Assembly: GCF_900109525.1 (NCBI RefSeq)
Contig: NZ_FOAN01000004.1
Coordinates: forward strand, 248,001 to 312,000
Direction: 5' to 3'
DNA: 64,000 nt
Source: Allobosea lupini
GTDB taxonomy: Bacteria; Pseudomonadota; Alphaproteobacteria; Rhizobiales; Beijerinckiaceae
How positions within the stretch are numbered: the stretch's first letter is position 1; every line of letters starts with the position of its first letter. Position numbers and translations under genes: made by a program. Shown here one piece after another: positions 19,405 to 27,769 of the stretch. The notes below the pieces were generated by a model. The model did not search any database. It had not been told where the DNA came from and worked only from the letters and a program-made list of their open reading frames with translations.

Positions 19405-20751
19405 TCAGGCGCTCTGGCGCTGCTGCGTCGCGAAGACGCTCTCCGGGCGCGGCAGCCCGTAATGGCCGCGCAGCGTCGTGCCGGAATACTCATGCCTGAA
19501 CAGGCCGCGCCTGCGCAGGATCGGCACGACTTCGGCGACGAAGCTGTCGAAGCCGCCGGTGAGATAAGGCGGCATGACGTTGAAGCCGTCGGCCGCGCCC
19601 TGCTCAAACCAGGTCTGAATCTCATTCGCGACATGCTCAGGCGTGCCGACGACGACGCGATGCCCGCGCGCTCCGGCAAGGCGCCGGATCAACTGGCGGA
19701 TCGTCGGGTTCTCGCGGTCGACGATGTCGACGACGAGCTGGAACCGGCTCGCCAGTCCCTTTGGTCCATTGGTATCGATGATGTGGCGCGGCACCGGCCC
19801 GTCGAGATCATAGCCGCCGAGGTCGACGCCGATCATCCGCTTGAGCTGGTCGAGCGAGGCGGCCGGCTGGATCAGATCGTCGATCTCCTGCTCCAGCCGC
19901 TTCGCCTCGCCCTCCGTCGAGCCGAGGAACGGGCTGATCCCCGGCAGGACGCGCAGATGGTCCGGACGGCGGCCGAGCGCCACCGCACGGGTCTTGATGT
20001 CGGAATAGAATTCCTGCGCGCTGGCAAGCGTCTGGTGCGCGGTGAAGATCGCCTCGGCGAACTGGGCCGCGAAGGAGCGGCCATCCTCGGAGGAGCCGGC
20101 CTGGACATAGACCGGCCGTCCCTGCGGCGAGCGCGAGACGTTGAGCGGCCCGCGGACGCGGTAATGCTTGCCGACATGGTCGATGCGATGGACCTTGTCG
20201 GCATCGGCGAAGACGCCGCTTTGCGGGTCCGCGACGAGGGCGTCGTCCTCCCAGCTGTCCCAGAGCCTGGTGACGACATTCAGGAACTCGCGGGCCTTCT
20301 CGTAGCGCTCGCCATGCGGCGGATGCTCGGGCAGCCCGAAATTATGGGCGGCCCCGGCATCGCTGGTGGTGACGATGTTCCAGCCGGCGCGGCCGCCGCT
20401 GATATGGTCGAGCGAAGCGAACAGGCGGGCGAGGTTGTAAGGCTCGTTATAGGTGGTCGAGGCCGTGCCGATCAGGCCGATCTTCTCCGTCGCCGCGGCA
20501 ATCGCGGTCAGCCAGGTGATGGGCTCGAAGCGAACGCGCGAAGAGTAGCGCACATTCTCCGGCAGCGATGGCCCGTCGGCGAAGAAGATCGCGTCGAACT
20601 TCGCAGCCTCCGCCTTCTGCGCCAGCTCCTGATAGTAGCGGATGTCGAGCACGCGCGCCGGCTCGGACTCCTTGTAGCGCCAGGCCGCCTCATGGTGGCC
20701 ACCAGGATAGATGAACAGGTTGAGCGTGAGCTGTCGGCCGGCACTGGACAT
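19405..20751 (-). CDS. LLM-class FMN-dependent monooxygenase, NtaA/SnaA/DszA family
   Basis: 448 residues from the ATG at 20751, with GAGGTG upstream; a frame extension to 20814 is less likely. The N-terminal LTLNLFIYPGGHHEAAWR is the hallmark of the nitrilotriacetate / dibenzothiophene-sulfone monooxygenase family (TIGR03860-like). FFADGPSLPE, GWNIVTTSDAGAAHNFG and VYVQAGSSEDGRSFAA are further family blocks. These enzymes use FMNH2 supplied by a separate reductase, which is not encoded nearby. Because it leads an ssuABC-type operon, the reaction is probably oxidative cleavage of a carbon-sulfur bond for sulfur supply. It is not the classic SsuD, which is shorter and has a different N-terminus. 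Confidence 0.9.
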   Translation of the reverse strand: MSSAGRQLTLNLFIYPGGHHEAAWRYKESEPARVLDIRYYQELAQKAEAAKFDAIFFADGPSLPENVRYSSRVRFEPITWLTAIAAATEKIGLIGTASTTYNEPYNLARLFASLDHISGGRAGWNIVTTSDAGAAHNFGLPEHPPHGERYEKAREFLNVVTRLWDSWEDDALVADPQSGVFADADKVHRIDHVGKHYRVRGPLNVSRSPQGRPVYVQAGSSEDGRSFAAQFAEAIFTAHQTLASAQEFYSDIKTRAVALGRRPDHLRVLPGISPFLGSTEGEAKRLEQEIDDLIQPAASLDQLKRMIGVDLGGYDLDGPVPRHIIDTNGPKGLASRFQLVVDIVDRENPTIRQLIRRLAGARGHRVVVGTPEHVANEIQTWFEQGAADGFNVMPPYLTGGFDSFVAEVVPILRRRGLFRHEYSGTTLRGHYGLPRPESVFATQQRQSA

Positions 20752-21227
20752 CGCGCACCTCGCATGAAGCGAATGATCTGGCGGGATGCGAAGCGGGCAT
20801 CCCCGGTCATTCACGATGGCGGCCAGCAGAGCGTGTGGTCAAGAGAAGTGTTTTTTAAAAAGAACGGTTCGTTCGGGAAATTATTACTCGATCTCTGCCC
20901 TGTCATTTTGAAAGGTTGATGCGGCCGACAGAAATAAATAGACTGAATTCACTTCATAATTGGGGATTGTTATCGCTCATTACGCTGAAGATTCAAAAGG
21001 ATATTCTCATTTCGGGACCGCACGTGTCCTGAAAGCAGGGTGCACGCGGTCCGTCGGCAGTACGAGTCGATGGATGGTGTTCGTGTCTCCGCGCCAAGCA
21101 CACTTGCCCCGAGCTCGGCCCAGTTCCTTATGGAATCCGTTGATCGACGCCATCAGGGCATCGCCGCGCCACAGCGCGTGACTTCGCTGGCGCATACCGG
21201 CAGGATCGCTCCGGTAAGGAGTTCTCG
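20752..21227. other. Gene-free spacer with AT-rich stretch
   Basis: No convincing gene lies in these 476 bases. From about 20843 to 21000 the DNA is visibly AT-richer than its surroundings, with a run of T and A near 20850-20860 and a small inverted repeat GAACGgttCGTTC at 20862-20874. It must contain the promoter of the monooxygenase-ssu operon. A possible 73-codon frame starting with TTG at 20960 lacks any recognisable feature. Confidence 0.5.
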
Positions 21228-21428
21228 ATGACAAAGCTCTTCGCGGCCGCGTGCTGCCTGCTGCTGGCCGGTTGCACCGCGACCGGCATGTCCGCGGGCA
21301 TCGATCCGATGCAAAGCGATGGATCGCGCTATGTGCCCACGGATGTCGCGGCGACCTACGCACCGCCAGCCGACGAGCGCCTTACCTCGACCTGTGCCAT
21401 GCGCGGACAGAGCGTCGTCTGTCGTTGA
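21228..21428 (+). CDS. Small predicted lipoprotein
   Basis: A 66-residue protein with an AAGGAG ribosome-binding site 7 bases before the ATG. The N-terminus MTKLFAAACCLLLAGC is a short lipoprotein signal peptide with the lipobox LAGC, so Cys16 is probably acylated. The mature part of about 50 residues ends with two cysteines in TSTCAMRGQSVVCR, which could form a disulfide in the periplasm. I do not recognise the family. It stands alone between the spacer and the tRNA gene. The clear signal and ribosome-binding site make it likely real despite its size. Confidence 0.72.
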   Translation: MTKLFAAACCLLLAGCTATGMSAGIDPMQSDGSRYVPTDVAATYAPPADERLTSTCAMRGQSVVCR

Positions 21429-21474
21429 GCGGCGAGCGCGCCCGGATCGACCGGGACACCGTCAAAACGGAAAA

Positions 21475-21496
21475 GCCGGCCTCAGTCAGAGCCGGC
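21475..21496 (-). terminator. Rho-independent terminator of tRNA-Ala
   Basis: On the minus strand a GCCGGC stem, a 10-base loop and a second GCCGGC are followed by CTTTTCCGTTTT. It lies 34 bases past the tRNA 3' end, the expected place for its terminator. Confidence 0.65.
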
Positions 21497-21530
21497 ACCG
21501 GTCGTTCGCAAATGTCGGTTAGGAGAGATT

Positions 21531-21606
<76 letters not shown>

Positions 21607-21701
21607 ACTTTGCCGGCCTTCTTGGGGAAAGGCCGGGAAATCGTCGCTGACCGAGGGCTCTTTCGAGCCGGTCCGCGTTCGTCGCCGCAGCGACGAAGCG
21701 C

Positions 21702-21730
21702 TCTATAGGCAAGCTTGCGCCAAGACACAA
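21702..21730 (-). promoter_or_regulatory. Sigma70-type promoter of tRNA-Ala
   Basis: On the minus strand TTGTGT and TATAGA are separated by 17 bases, with the likely start point about 90 bases upstream of the mature tRNA. This spacing and position fit a housekeeping promoter. Confidence 0.6.
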
Positions 21731-21795
21731 GCACTGATGTCACGTTATCGTCGCGCTTTTTTCAGGCGCGCGATTTGACGCGATCCTGGCGCTGA

Positions 21796-22200
21796 TCAGG
21801 CGTCTTCGTCGCCTTCGATGTCGCCATCGATCAGGTCGGAGACGTCGTCGTCGCCCTCCTCGTCCTCTTCCAGGAAGGTGTCGTCGTCATCGCTGGCGTC
21901 GCCGTCATCCTCGATCTCAATGTCGTCGTCGCTGGTGACCACCGGCTCCTTCTCGGCGGCCTCGGCATCGGCGTCGTCGAGCGAGACGAGTTCGACCGCG
22001 CCGTCGGCGGCCTCCGTCTCATCCTCGTCGTCCGCCTGCTTGGCCGCTGGAGCTGCCGCCGCCTTGGCCTGCGGCTCGAACAGCGAGCGCGGATAGGACT
22101 GGCCGGTATAGGGCGAGACGATCGGATCCTTGTCGAGATCGTAGAATTTGCGGCCCGTGACCGGGCAAACGCGCTTGGTACCAAGTTCCGGTTTCGCCAC
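21796..22200 (-). CDS. TIGR02300 family protein (FYDLN acid domain)
   Basis: 134 residues. The conserved N-terminal block KPELGTKRVCPVTGRKFYDL followed by DKDPIVSPYTGQSYPRS is the FYDLN domain of an alphaproteobacterial family of unknown function; the single CP pair suggests a degenerate zinc-ribbon-like knuckle. The second half is extremely acidic, dominated by Asp, Glu and Ala with runs such as DDDDTFLEEDEEGDDD. The gene sits between tRNA-Ala and cmk and is divergent from cmk. The role is unknown; the acidic tail suggests binding to a basic partner or nucleic-acid mimicry (inference). Confidence 0.9.
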   Translation of the reverse strand: MAKPELGTKRVCPVTGRKFYDLDKDPIVSPYTGQSYPRSLFEPQAKAAAAPAAKQADDEDETEAADGAVELVSLDDADAEAAEKEPVVTSDDDIEIEDDGDASDDDDTFLEEDEEGDDDVSDLIDGDIEGDEDA

Positions 22201-22394
22201 GGCGTCGGACCTTCAAGTTCGTACAGGGTTCGTAAAAAGCAGGGGCGTCCGTTAGTCGGGCGAAGCGTCGCTGTCAAATATTGATTTGGCTGCCGCGCAA
22301 GCTGGCGACGCCGGGCGCAAAACCGCTTCGCATCGGTGCACCCGGTGCTTTAGAACTCTGCCTTCACCAGCGCACTGACGAAAGGCCGAGAATC

Positions 22395-23069
22395 GTGCCC
22401 GCGACCCAGCCCTCCGCCTCTCCGACCCAGCAGGCCGACGGGCTGGTCATCGCCGTCGATGGGCCGGCAGCCTCCGGCAAGGGTACCCTGGCGCGCCGGC
22501 TCGCCGCCCATTACGGCCTGCCCTATCTCGATACCGGCCTGCTCTACCGCATGGTCGCCCGCACCATGCTCGATGCCGGCAAGGCGCTCGACGACGCGCA
22601 GGCCGCAACCGCGAGCGCGGCCGGCTTCGACGATGCTGCTATCGACGAATCGCGGCTGCGTGGCCGCGAGATCGGCGAGGCCGCCTCGGTGGTGGCGGCG
22701 ATCCCCGCCGTCCGGCGGGCGCTGATCGACCGGCAGCGCCGCTTCGCCGCGGCAGGGGAAGGAGCGGTGCTCGACGGGCGCGACATCGGCACGGTGATCT
22801 GCCCTGAGGCGACGGTAAAGCTCTTCGTCACCGCGACCCCCGAGGTCCGTGCCGCGCGCCGGCACAAGGAGCTGGCGGGGCGGGGCGAAGCCGCTACGCT
22901 CGACGGCATCCTCGCCGATATCCGCCGGCGCGACGCCAGGGATTCAGGCCGTGGCGATGCGCCGCTGAAGGCGGCTGAGGATGCGGTGCAGCTCGACACC
23001 TCGGCGCTCGGCGTCGAGGAGGCCTTCCAGGCGGCGCTCGCCATCGTCGAGGATCGCCGGCGCGGATAA
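22395..23069 (+). CDS. cmk: (d)CMP kinase
   Basis: 224 residues starting with GTG at 22395, with AAAGG upstream; the frame is open back to 22281 but that extension has no family similarity. The P-loop [20 protein letters not shown] is diagnostic, followed by [34 protein letters not shown] and the lid [20 protein letters not shown]. It phosphorylates CMP and dCMP with ATP. In most Hyphomicrobiales cmk lies between aroA and rpsA; neither is present here, and the gene stands between TIGR02300 and a DUF1194 gene. Confidence 0.93.
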   Translation: MPATQPSASPTQQADGLVIAVDGPAASGKGTLARRLAAHYGLPYLDTGLLYRMVARTMLDAGKALDDAQAATASAAGFDDAAIDESRLRGREIGEAASVVAAIPAVRRALIDRQRRFAAAGEGAVLDGRDIGTVICPEATVKLFVTATPEVRAARRHKELAGRGEAATLDGILADIRRRDARDSGRGDAPLKAAEDAVQLDTSALGVEEAFQAALAIVEDRRRG

Positions 23070-23251
23070 TCCCATCGCGGTATCGCTTTGGGCAGGCCGA
23101 TGCTCACTTTTCCGGCTCATAGTCGCGTTTTCGTGCTTTGCGCGAATCGAAACCGAGCGCAGACTTCGACGACATTCGTTTGAAGCCTGCCTTCGCCCGA
23201 AACCATCCTCCTTTCGGCGTCACGCTTCGACGACAGATGACGGAGGTTTCG

Positions 23252-24070
23252 ATGCGGCGCTGGCTGTTCGGTCTCTTTTGTCTCGCCGCCGCCGGCGCCT
23301 GGCCTGCATCGGCGCCCGACGCGCAACAGGCCAGCGCGCCGCCCGAAGAGGTCGATGTCGCCCTCGTGCTGGCAGTCGACGTGTCCTATTCGATGGACCT
23401 CGACGAGCTCGCTTTGCAGCGCAACGGCTATATCGAGGCCTTCCGCTCGAAGGTGCTGCATGATGCCATCGCCAAGGGCGCGATCGGCAAGATCGCCGTC
23501 ACCTATTTCGAATGGGCGGGCGGCGATTTCCAGCACATCGTCCGCCCCTGGACGGTGATCGAGACCCCGCAATCGGCGATCGCCTTCGCCGAGGAGCTCG
23601 GCGAAGCGCCGACGCGGCGCGGGCGGCGCACCTCGATCTCCGGCGCGATCGATCTTGCCGTCGCCCTGCTCGAGAAGAGCAATGTGACGCCGCTGCGCCG
23701 CGTCATCGACATCTCCGGCGACGGCGCCAACAATGACGGGCGCCCGGTGACGGCTGCCCGCGACGCTGCGCGCGACAAGGGCATCGCGATCAACGGCCTG
23801 CCGGTGATGCTGAAGCAGGCGAGCTATTTCGACATCGACAATCTCGACGTCTACTACGAGGACTGCGTCGTCACCGGCGTCGGCGCCTTCGTGATCCCGA
23901 TCCGCGAACGCAACCAATTCGTCGATGCGACCAGAACGAAGCTGGTGCGCGAGATCGCCGAGATGCCGGCCTCTGGCCCGGATGCCCTGATCCAGAAGGC
24001 GCAGGCGAAGGCGCCGCGCGTCTCCTGCATGCAGGGCGAGCGGCAATGGCGCGACCGGATGGGGAACTGA
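23252..24070 (+). CDS. DUF1194 protein with von Willebrand factor A fold, secreted
   Basis: 272 residues from the ATG at 23252, which follows GGAGG; the frame extends upstream to 23138 but without a signal peptide. The N-terminus MRRWLFGLFCLAAAGAWPAS is a Sec signal. ALVLAVDVSYSMD (Asp43, Ser45, Ser47) is the MIDAS metal site of a VWA domain, and VIDISGDGANNDGRPV is the second metal-binding loop. Cysteines near the end (DCVV and SCMQ) may form a disulfide. Members are periplasmic proteins of unknown function, probably binding a partner protein through the metal site. It is convergent with the next gene. Confidence 0.88.
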   Translation: MRRWLFGLFCLAAAGAWPASAPDAQQASAPPEEVDVALVLAVDVSYSMDLDELALQRNGYIEAFRSKVLHDAIAKGAIGKIAVTYFEWAGGDFQHIVRPWTVIETPQSAIAFAEELGEAPTRRGRRTSISGAIDLAVALLEKSNVTPLRRVIDISGDGANNDGRPVTAARDAARDKGIAINGLPVMLKQASYFDIDNLDVYYEDCVVTGVGAFVIPIRERNQFVDATRTKLVREIAEMPASGPDALIQKAQAKAPRVSCMQGERQWRDRMGN

Positions 24071-24073
24071 CGC

Positions 24074-25270
24074 TCAGGTCTTGCCGGCGCGGATTGCGGC
24101 GCTGACGCGGAAGACGATCAGCGTCGCCACCCCGATCACCGACATCACGGCAGGCAGCGGCAGGGCGCTGCCCTTGAGAAGATGGCCGACCAGCAGGCCG
24201 ACACAGGCCGCGAGCAGCATCTGGCAGAGGCCGGTCAACGAGGACGCCGCGCCGGCCCGGTCAGGGAAGGGCATCATCGCCGACGCCTGCGCCTGCGGCA
24301 TGACGAGGCCGACGCCGCAGGCATAGAGCGCCATCGGGGCGACGACCCCGAACGGCCCGCCGAAGCCGGTCGCGACGCCGGCCAGCATGGCGAGCCCGCC
24401 GGCGGCGAGGCAGATGACGCCGAGCCCGATCACGCCGTCGAGGCCGCGGCGGCCGACCAGGCGCTGCGCGATGATCGTGCCTAGGATGAAGCCGAGCACG
24501 GCGCAGCCGAAGGACAGGCCATAGGCGGGCGCCGACAGGCCGTAGACCCCCATCAGCACATAGGACGAGCCGGAGATGAAAGCGAAGAGTCCGGCATAGG
24601 CCAGCGAGGTCAGCGCGACATAGACGCGGTAGGCCGGGTTGCGCAGCAGCAGCCTGTAGCCGCGGAAGATCGCCGGCAGCGACAGGCCGTCGGGCGAGCG
24701 CTGGCGCAGGGTCTCCGGCATGATCGTCGCGATGATGGCGAGCATGGTGAGCGCGAAGACGAGCGAGGCCAGGAAGGTCGAGCGCCAGCCGAAGGCGTTC
24801 TGCAGCAGGCCGCCGAGCACGGGGGCGATCGCCGGGACGAGGCCCATGATCATGCCCATGCGGGCGAGTTCGCGGCCGGCGCGCGGCCCCTCATAGAGGT
24901 CGCGAACCATGGCACGGCCGAGCACGATCGGCCCGGACGCCCCGACCGCCTGGGCGAAACGGGCGCCGATCAGCGCCTCGATCGAGGGCGCGAAGGCGCA
25001 GGCGAGCGTGGTGGCGATGAACAGGCCAAGGCCGATCATCAGCACCGGACGGCGGCCGAGCCGGTCCGAGAGCGGCCCCCAGATGATCTGGCCGGCGGCA
25101 TAGCCGAACAGGAAGGCCGAGAGCGTCGCCTGCGCGCCGGCGAAATCGGTACCCATCACCCGCGCGATCTCGGGCAGCGACGGCAGATAGAAATCGGTCG
25201 AGAGCGGGCCCAGCGCCGTCAGCATGGCGAGGACGGCGGTCATCGCCAGCGTGTCGGGGCGCAGGGGCAT
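24074..25270 (-). CDS. Bcr/CflA family multidrug efflux MFS transporter
   Basis: 398 residues with twelve predicted membrane segments. The N-terminal LTALGPLSTDFYLPSLPEI is the Bcr/CflA hallmark, and the motif A loop WGPLSDRLGRRPVL follows membrane segment 2. The family exports bicyclomycin, chloramphenicol and other small molecules with proton antiport. A GAAGGAAG site lies before the ATG. It is convergent with the DUF1194 gene, whose stop is 3 bases away. Confidence 0.9.
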   Translation of the reverse strand: MPLRPDTLAMTAVLAMLTALGPLSTDFYLPSLPEIARVMGTDFAGAQATLSAFLFGYAAGQIIWGPLSDRLGRRPVLMIGLGLFIATTLACAFAPSIEALIGARFAQAVGASGPIVLGRAMVRDLYEGPRAGRELARMGMIMGLVPAIAPVLGGLLQNAFGWRSTFLASLVFALTMLAIIATIMPETLRQRSPDGLSLPAIFRGYRLLLRNPAYRVYVALTSLAYAGLFAFISGSSYVLMGVYGLSAPAYGLSFGCAVLGFILGTIIAQRLVGRRGLDGVIGLGVICLAAGGLAMLAGVATGFGGPFGVVAPMALYACGVGLVMPQAQASAMMPFPDRAGAASSLTGLCQMLLAACVGLLVGHLLKGSALPLPAVMSVIGVATLIVFRVSAAIRAGKT

Positions 25271-25339
25271 CGGGGCTTCCTTCGGAAGCCGCCCCTTTAG
25301 GCGCGCATCCGACCGGTGTCCATGCTGCCGGCGCGCGCC

Positions 25340-26752
25340 TCAGCGGAAGAAGATCAGCGTCTGCAGCACGAAGAGCGGGATCAGGATCGCGCCCGACCAG
25401 AGCATGTAGCCGAAGAAGCTCGGCATCGCGACCTTCCGGTCCTTGGCGATGGCGTAGACCATGAAGTTGGGGGCGTTGCCGATATAGGTGTTGGCGCCCA
25501 TGAAGACGGCGCCGGCCGAGATCGCGGTCAGCGTCAGGGCACCGGTCGTCATCAGAGCCTGCGCATTGCCACCGGCAAGCTCGAAGAAGACGAGATAGGT
25601 CGGTGCGTTGTCGAGGAAGGACGACAGGCCGCCGGTCAGCCAGAAATAGGCGACGTTGTTGGCACTGCCGTCAGGATTGCTGACCAGGGCGACCAGTGGT
25701 GCGAAGGCGCCGTTGCGGCCCGCCTGCAGCATCGCCAGCACCGGGATGATGCAGGCGAAGATGCCGGCGAAGAGCTTGGCGACCTCCTTGATCGGCCCCC
25801 AGCTGAACTCGTTGCCGGCGCGCACCGGCTTGGGTGTCAGGGTGAGCGAGAGGCCGGCCAGCGCCAGCAGGATGAGGTCGCGTGCCAGGTTCTGCCATTC
25901 GACGGCGATGCCGTGAATGGTGAAGGCAACGCCCGGCTTCCAGCTCGCCGACATCAGGATGGCGAGGATGACGCCGCCGAGCAGGAGGATGTTGACCTTG
26001 CCGAACAGCTTGATCGCCCGGTCCGGCGTCGGGTCGCGCAGCGGCGGATAGTCCTCCTCCTTGCGGAAGAACCAGCTGTCGAGCGCGTAGAACAAGGCGA
26101 GCAGGACGACGACCGCAAAGAGCGTCTCCGGCAGCAGATGTGTCGTCGTCCAGAAGAAGGAGACCCCGCGCAGGAAGCCGAGGAAGAGCGGCGGGTCGCC
26201 GAGCGGCGTCAGCGATCCCCCAATGTTCGAGACCAGGAAGATGAAGAAGACGACGACATGGACGTTGAAACGCCGGTTGTCGTTGGCCCGCAGCACCGGG
26301 CGGATCATGATGATCGAAGCGCCGGTGGTGCCGACGAAGCTCGCCATCAGCGTGCCGATCGCGAGCAGCACGGTGTTCGTCGCCGGCGTGCCGTGCAGGT
26401 TGCCTGTGATCAGGATGCCGCCGGCGATGGTGAACAGCGCGAAGAGCAGGATGATGAAGGGGACGTATTCGAGCAGCCCTGTGTGCAGCAAGGCGCCGAG
26501 CGCCGGATCGAAGCCACGGAACAGGGCGAGCGGCACGACCACCAGCACGGCCCAGAAGGCAGCGAACTTGCCGTAGTTCAGCTCCCAGAAATGCGGGAAC
26601 AGGATCGGGCCGAGCGCGATCGAGAGCAGCATGCCGGCGAAGGGCAGGGCCCAGGCGACGCCCATGGTAGCTCCGCCGATGTCGCCTGCGGCGAAGGCTG
26701 CCTCGGGGAAAAGGGCGAACAGGAGCGCCGCGCCGGCGAGCTTCGTCAGCAT
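25340..26752 (-). CDS. Sodium:proton antiporter-like membrane protein (CitMHS_2 type)
   Basis: 470 residues from the ATG at 26752 (AAGGGCGG upstream); an open extension to 26800 is not needed. About twelve hydrophobic segments are visible. Segments such as FVGTTGASIIMIRPVLRAN, NIGGSLTPLGDPPLFLGFL and GGLSSFLDNAPTYLVFFELA are the repeated hairpin motifs of the ion-transporter superfamily that includes NhaD and citrate carriers. The family is annotated as a putative Na+/H+ antiporter. The first segment resembles a signal peptide (FPEAAFAAG). Substrate is inferred from the family only. Confidence 0.85.
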   Translation of the reverse strand: MLTKLAGAALLFALFPEAAFAAGDIGGATMGVAWALPFAGMLLSIALGPILFPHFWELNYGKFAAFWAVLVVVPLALFRGFDPALGALLHTGLLEYVPFIILLFALFTIAGGILITGNLHGTPATNTVLLAIGTLMASFVGTTGASIIMIRPVLRANDNRRFNVHVVVFFIFLVSNIGGSLTPLGDPPLFLGFLRGVSFFWTTTHLLPETLFAVVVLLALFYALDSWFFRKEEDYPPLRDPTPDRAIKLFGKVNILLLGGVILAILMSASWKPGVAFTIHGIAVEWQNLARDLILLALAGLSLTLTPKPVRAGNEFSWGPIKEVAKLFAGIFACIIPVLAMLQAGRNGAFAPLVALVSNPDGSANNVAYFWLTGGLSSFLDNAPTYLVFFELAGGNAQALMTTGALTLTAISAGAVFMGANTYIGNAPNFMVYAIAKDRKVAMPSFFGYMLWSGAILIPLFVLQTLIFFR

Positions 26753-26937
26753 GAAAATCCGCCCTTCCCCCGCCCGCTTGTCGCGGAACCTCGTCGTCAC
26801 CCCATCGCCGCGACGGTTATAGCAAGGCTATGGGAGCGGCAACCGCAGCGGCTAGCTCCAAATCGTTATGCCGGCGTTCATTCTCGTGGAATAATCTTCT
26901 CCTGCGGCGTCCCGCCCGCACCTGATTCGGGACCACC

Positions 26938-27726
26938 ATGTGCCGTTTCCTCGCCTATGCCGGCGCCCCGGTCTTTCTCGAGGACTTCATCGCCTCGCCC
27001 TGCCATTCGCTGATCCACCAATCTCTGCATGCCGAGGAGGCCAAGACCGGCACCAATGGCGACGGCTTCGGCGTCGGCTGGTATGGCGAGCGGGCCGAGC
27101 CCGGCCAGTATCGTGAGATCAGGCCGGCCTGGTCGGATGAAAACCTGCTCTCGATCGCGCGACTGGTGCGCTCGCATCTGTTCTTCGCGCATGTGCGTGC
27201 CGCGACCGGAACGGCGACGACGCGGGCGAACTGTCACCCCTTCGTCCATGGCCGGCATCTGTTCATGCATAATGGCCAGATCGGCGGCTACGCCCTGATC
27301 AGGCGCAGGCTCGAGAGCCTGATCCCCGACGGGCTCTACGGCGCGCGCGTCGGCACGACCGATTCCGAGGCGCTGTTCCTGCTGGCACTGGCCCGCATCA
27401 CCGAGGGCGCTGCGCCTGGCGATGCCCTGGCGGGCGCGCTCGGCGATGCATTCGCGCTGATGCAGGAAGCCGGCGTGCGCGAGCCCTTGCGCTGCGCCGC
27501 CGCGCTGGCCGACGGCGAGACGATCCATGCGGTGCGCTGGTCGTCCGATCCGAAGCCGCCGACGCTCTATCTCTGCGATCGCGGCGATGCCGTGGTGATC
27601 GCCTCCGAGCCGGTCGATGCCGCCCGCGATTGCTGGCAGGCGCTGCCCTGCAACACTTTGGTCTCGGTCAGGGCCGGCACCGTCAGCATGACGCCGTTCG
27701 CGGTTGGATTGCAGCAGGCGGCCTGA
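26938..27726 (+). CDS. Class II glutamine amidotransferase (EgtC-like)
   Basis: 262 residues. The N-terminus MCRFLAYAG exposes the catalytic Cys2 after Met removal, as in N-terminal nucleophile amidotransferases. FFAHVRAATGTATTRANCHP and FMHNGQIGGYALIRR supply the glutamine-binding residues, and GTTDSEALFLLAL completes the fold. Similar proteins include EgtC, the gamma-glutamyl amidohydrolase of ergothioneine synthesis, but no other egt genes are nearby, so a general hydrolase role is possible. It lies 43 bases upstream of hrpB on the same strand. Confidence 0.85.
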   Translation: MCRFLAYAGAPVFLEDFIASPCHSLIHQSLHAEEAKTGTNGDGFGVGWYGERAEPGQYREIRPAWSDENLLSIARLVRSHLFFAHVRAATGTATTRANCHPFVHGRHLFMHNGQIGGYALIRRRLESLIPDGLYGARVGTTDSEALFLLALARITEGAAPGDALAGALGDAFALMQEAGVREPLRCAAALADGETIHAVRWSSDPKPPTLYLCDRGDAVVIASEPVDAARDCWQALPCNTLVSVRAGTVSMTPFAVGLQQAA

Positions 27727-27769
27727 GGCGGCTTGCACAGCAGCGCCGCCTGCGCCACATCGCAGGCGC

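Noticed and set aside
20960..21181. Possible 73-residue protein starting with TTG in the spacer
   Set aside because: No ribosome-binding site, no motif, and composition unlike a protein.
22201..22394. Possible remnant of aroA before cmk
   Set aside because: No phosphoshikimate-transferase motif could be seen in any frame.
25316..27013. Open frame of 565 codons on the plus strand
   Set aside because: It is antisense to the antiporter gene; low-complexity charged composition and no recognisable domain.
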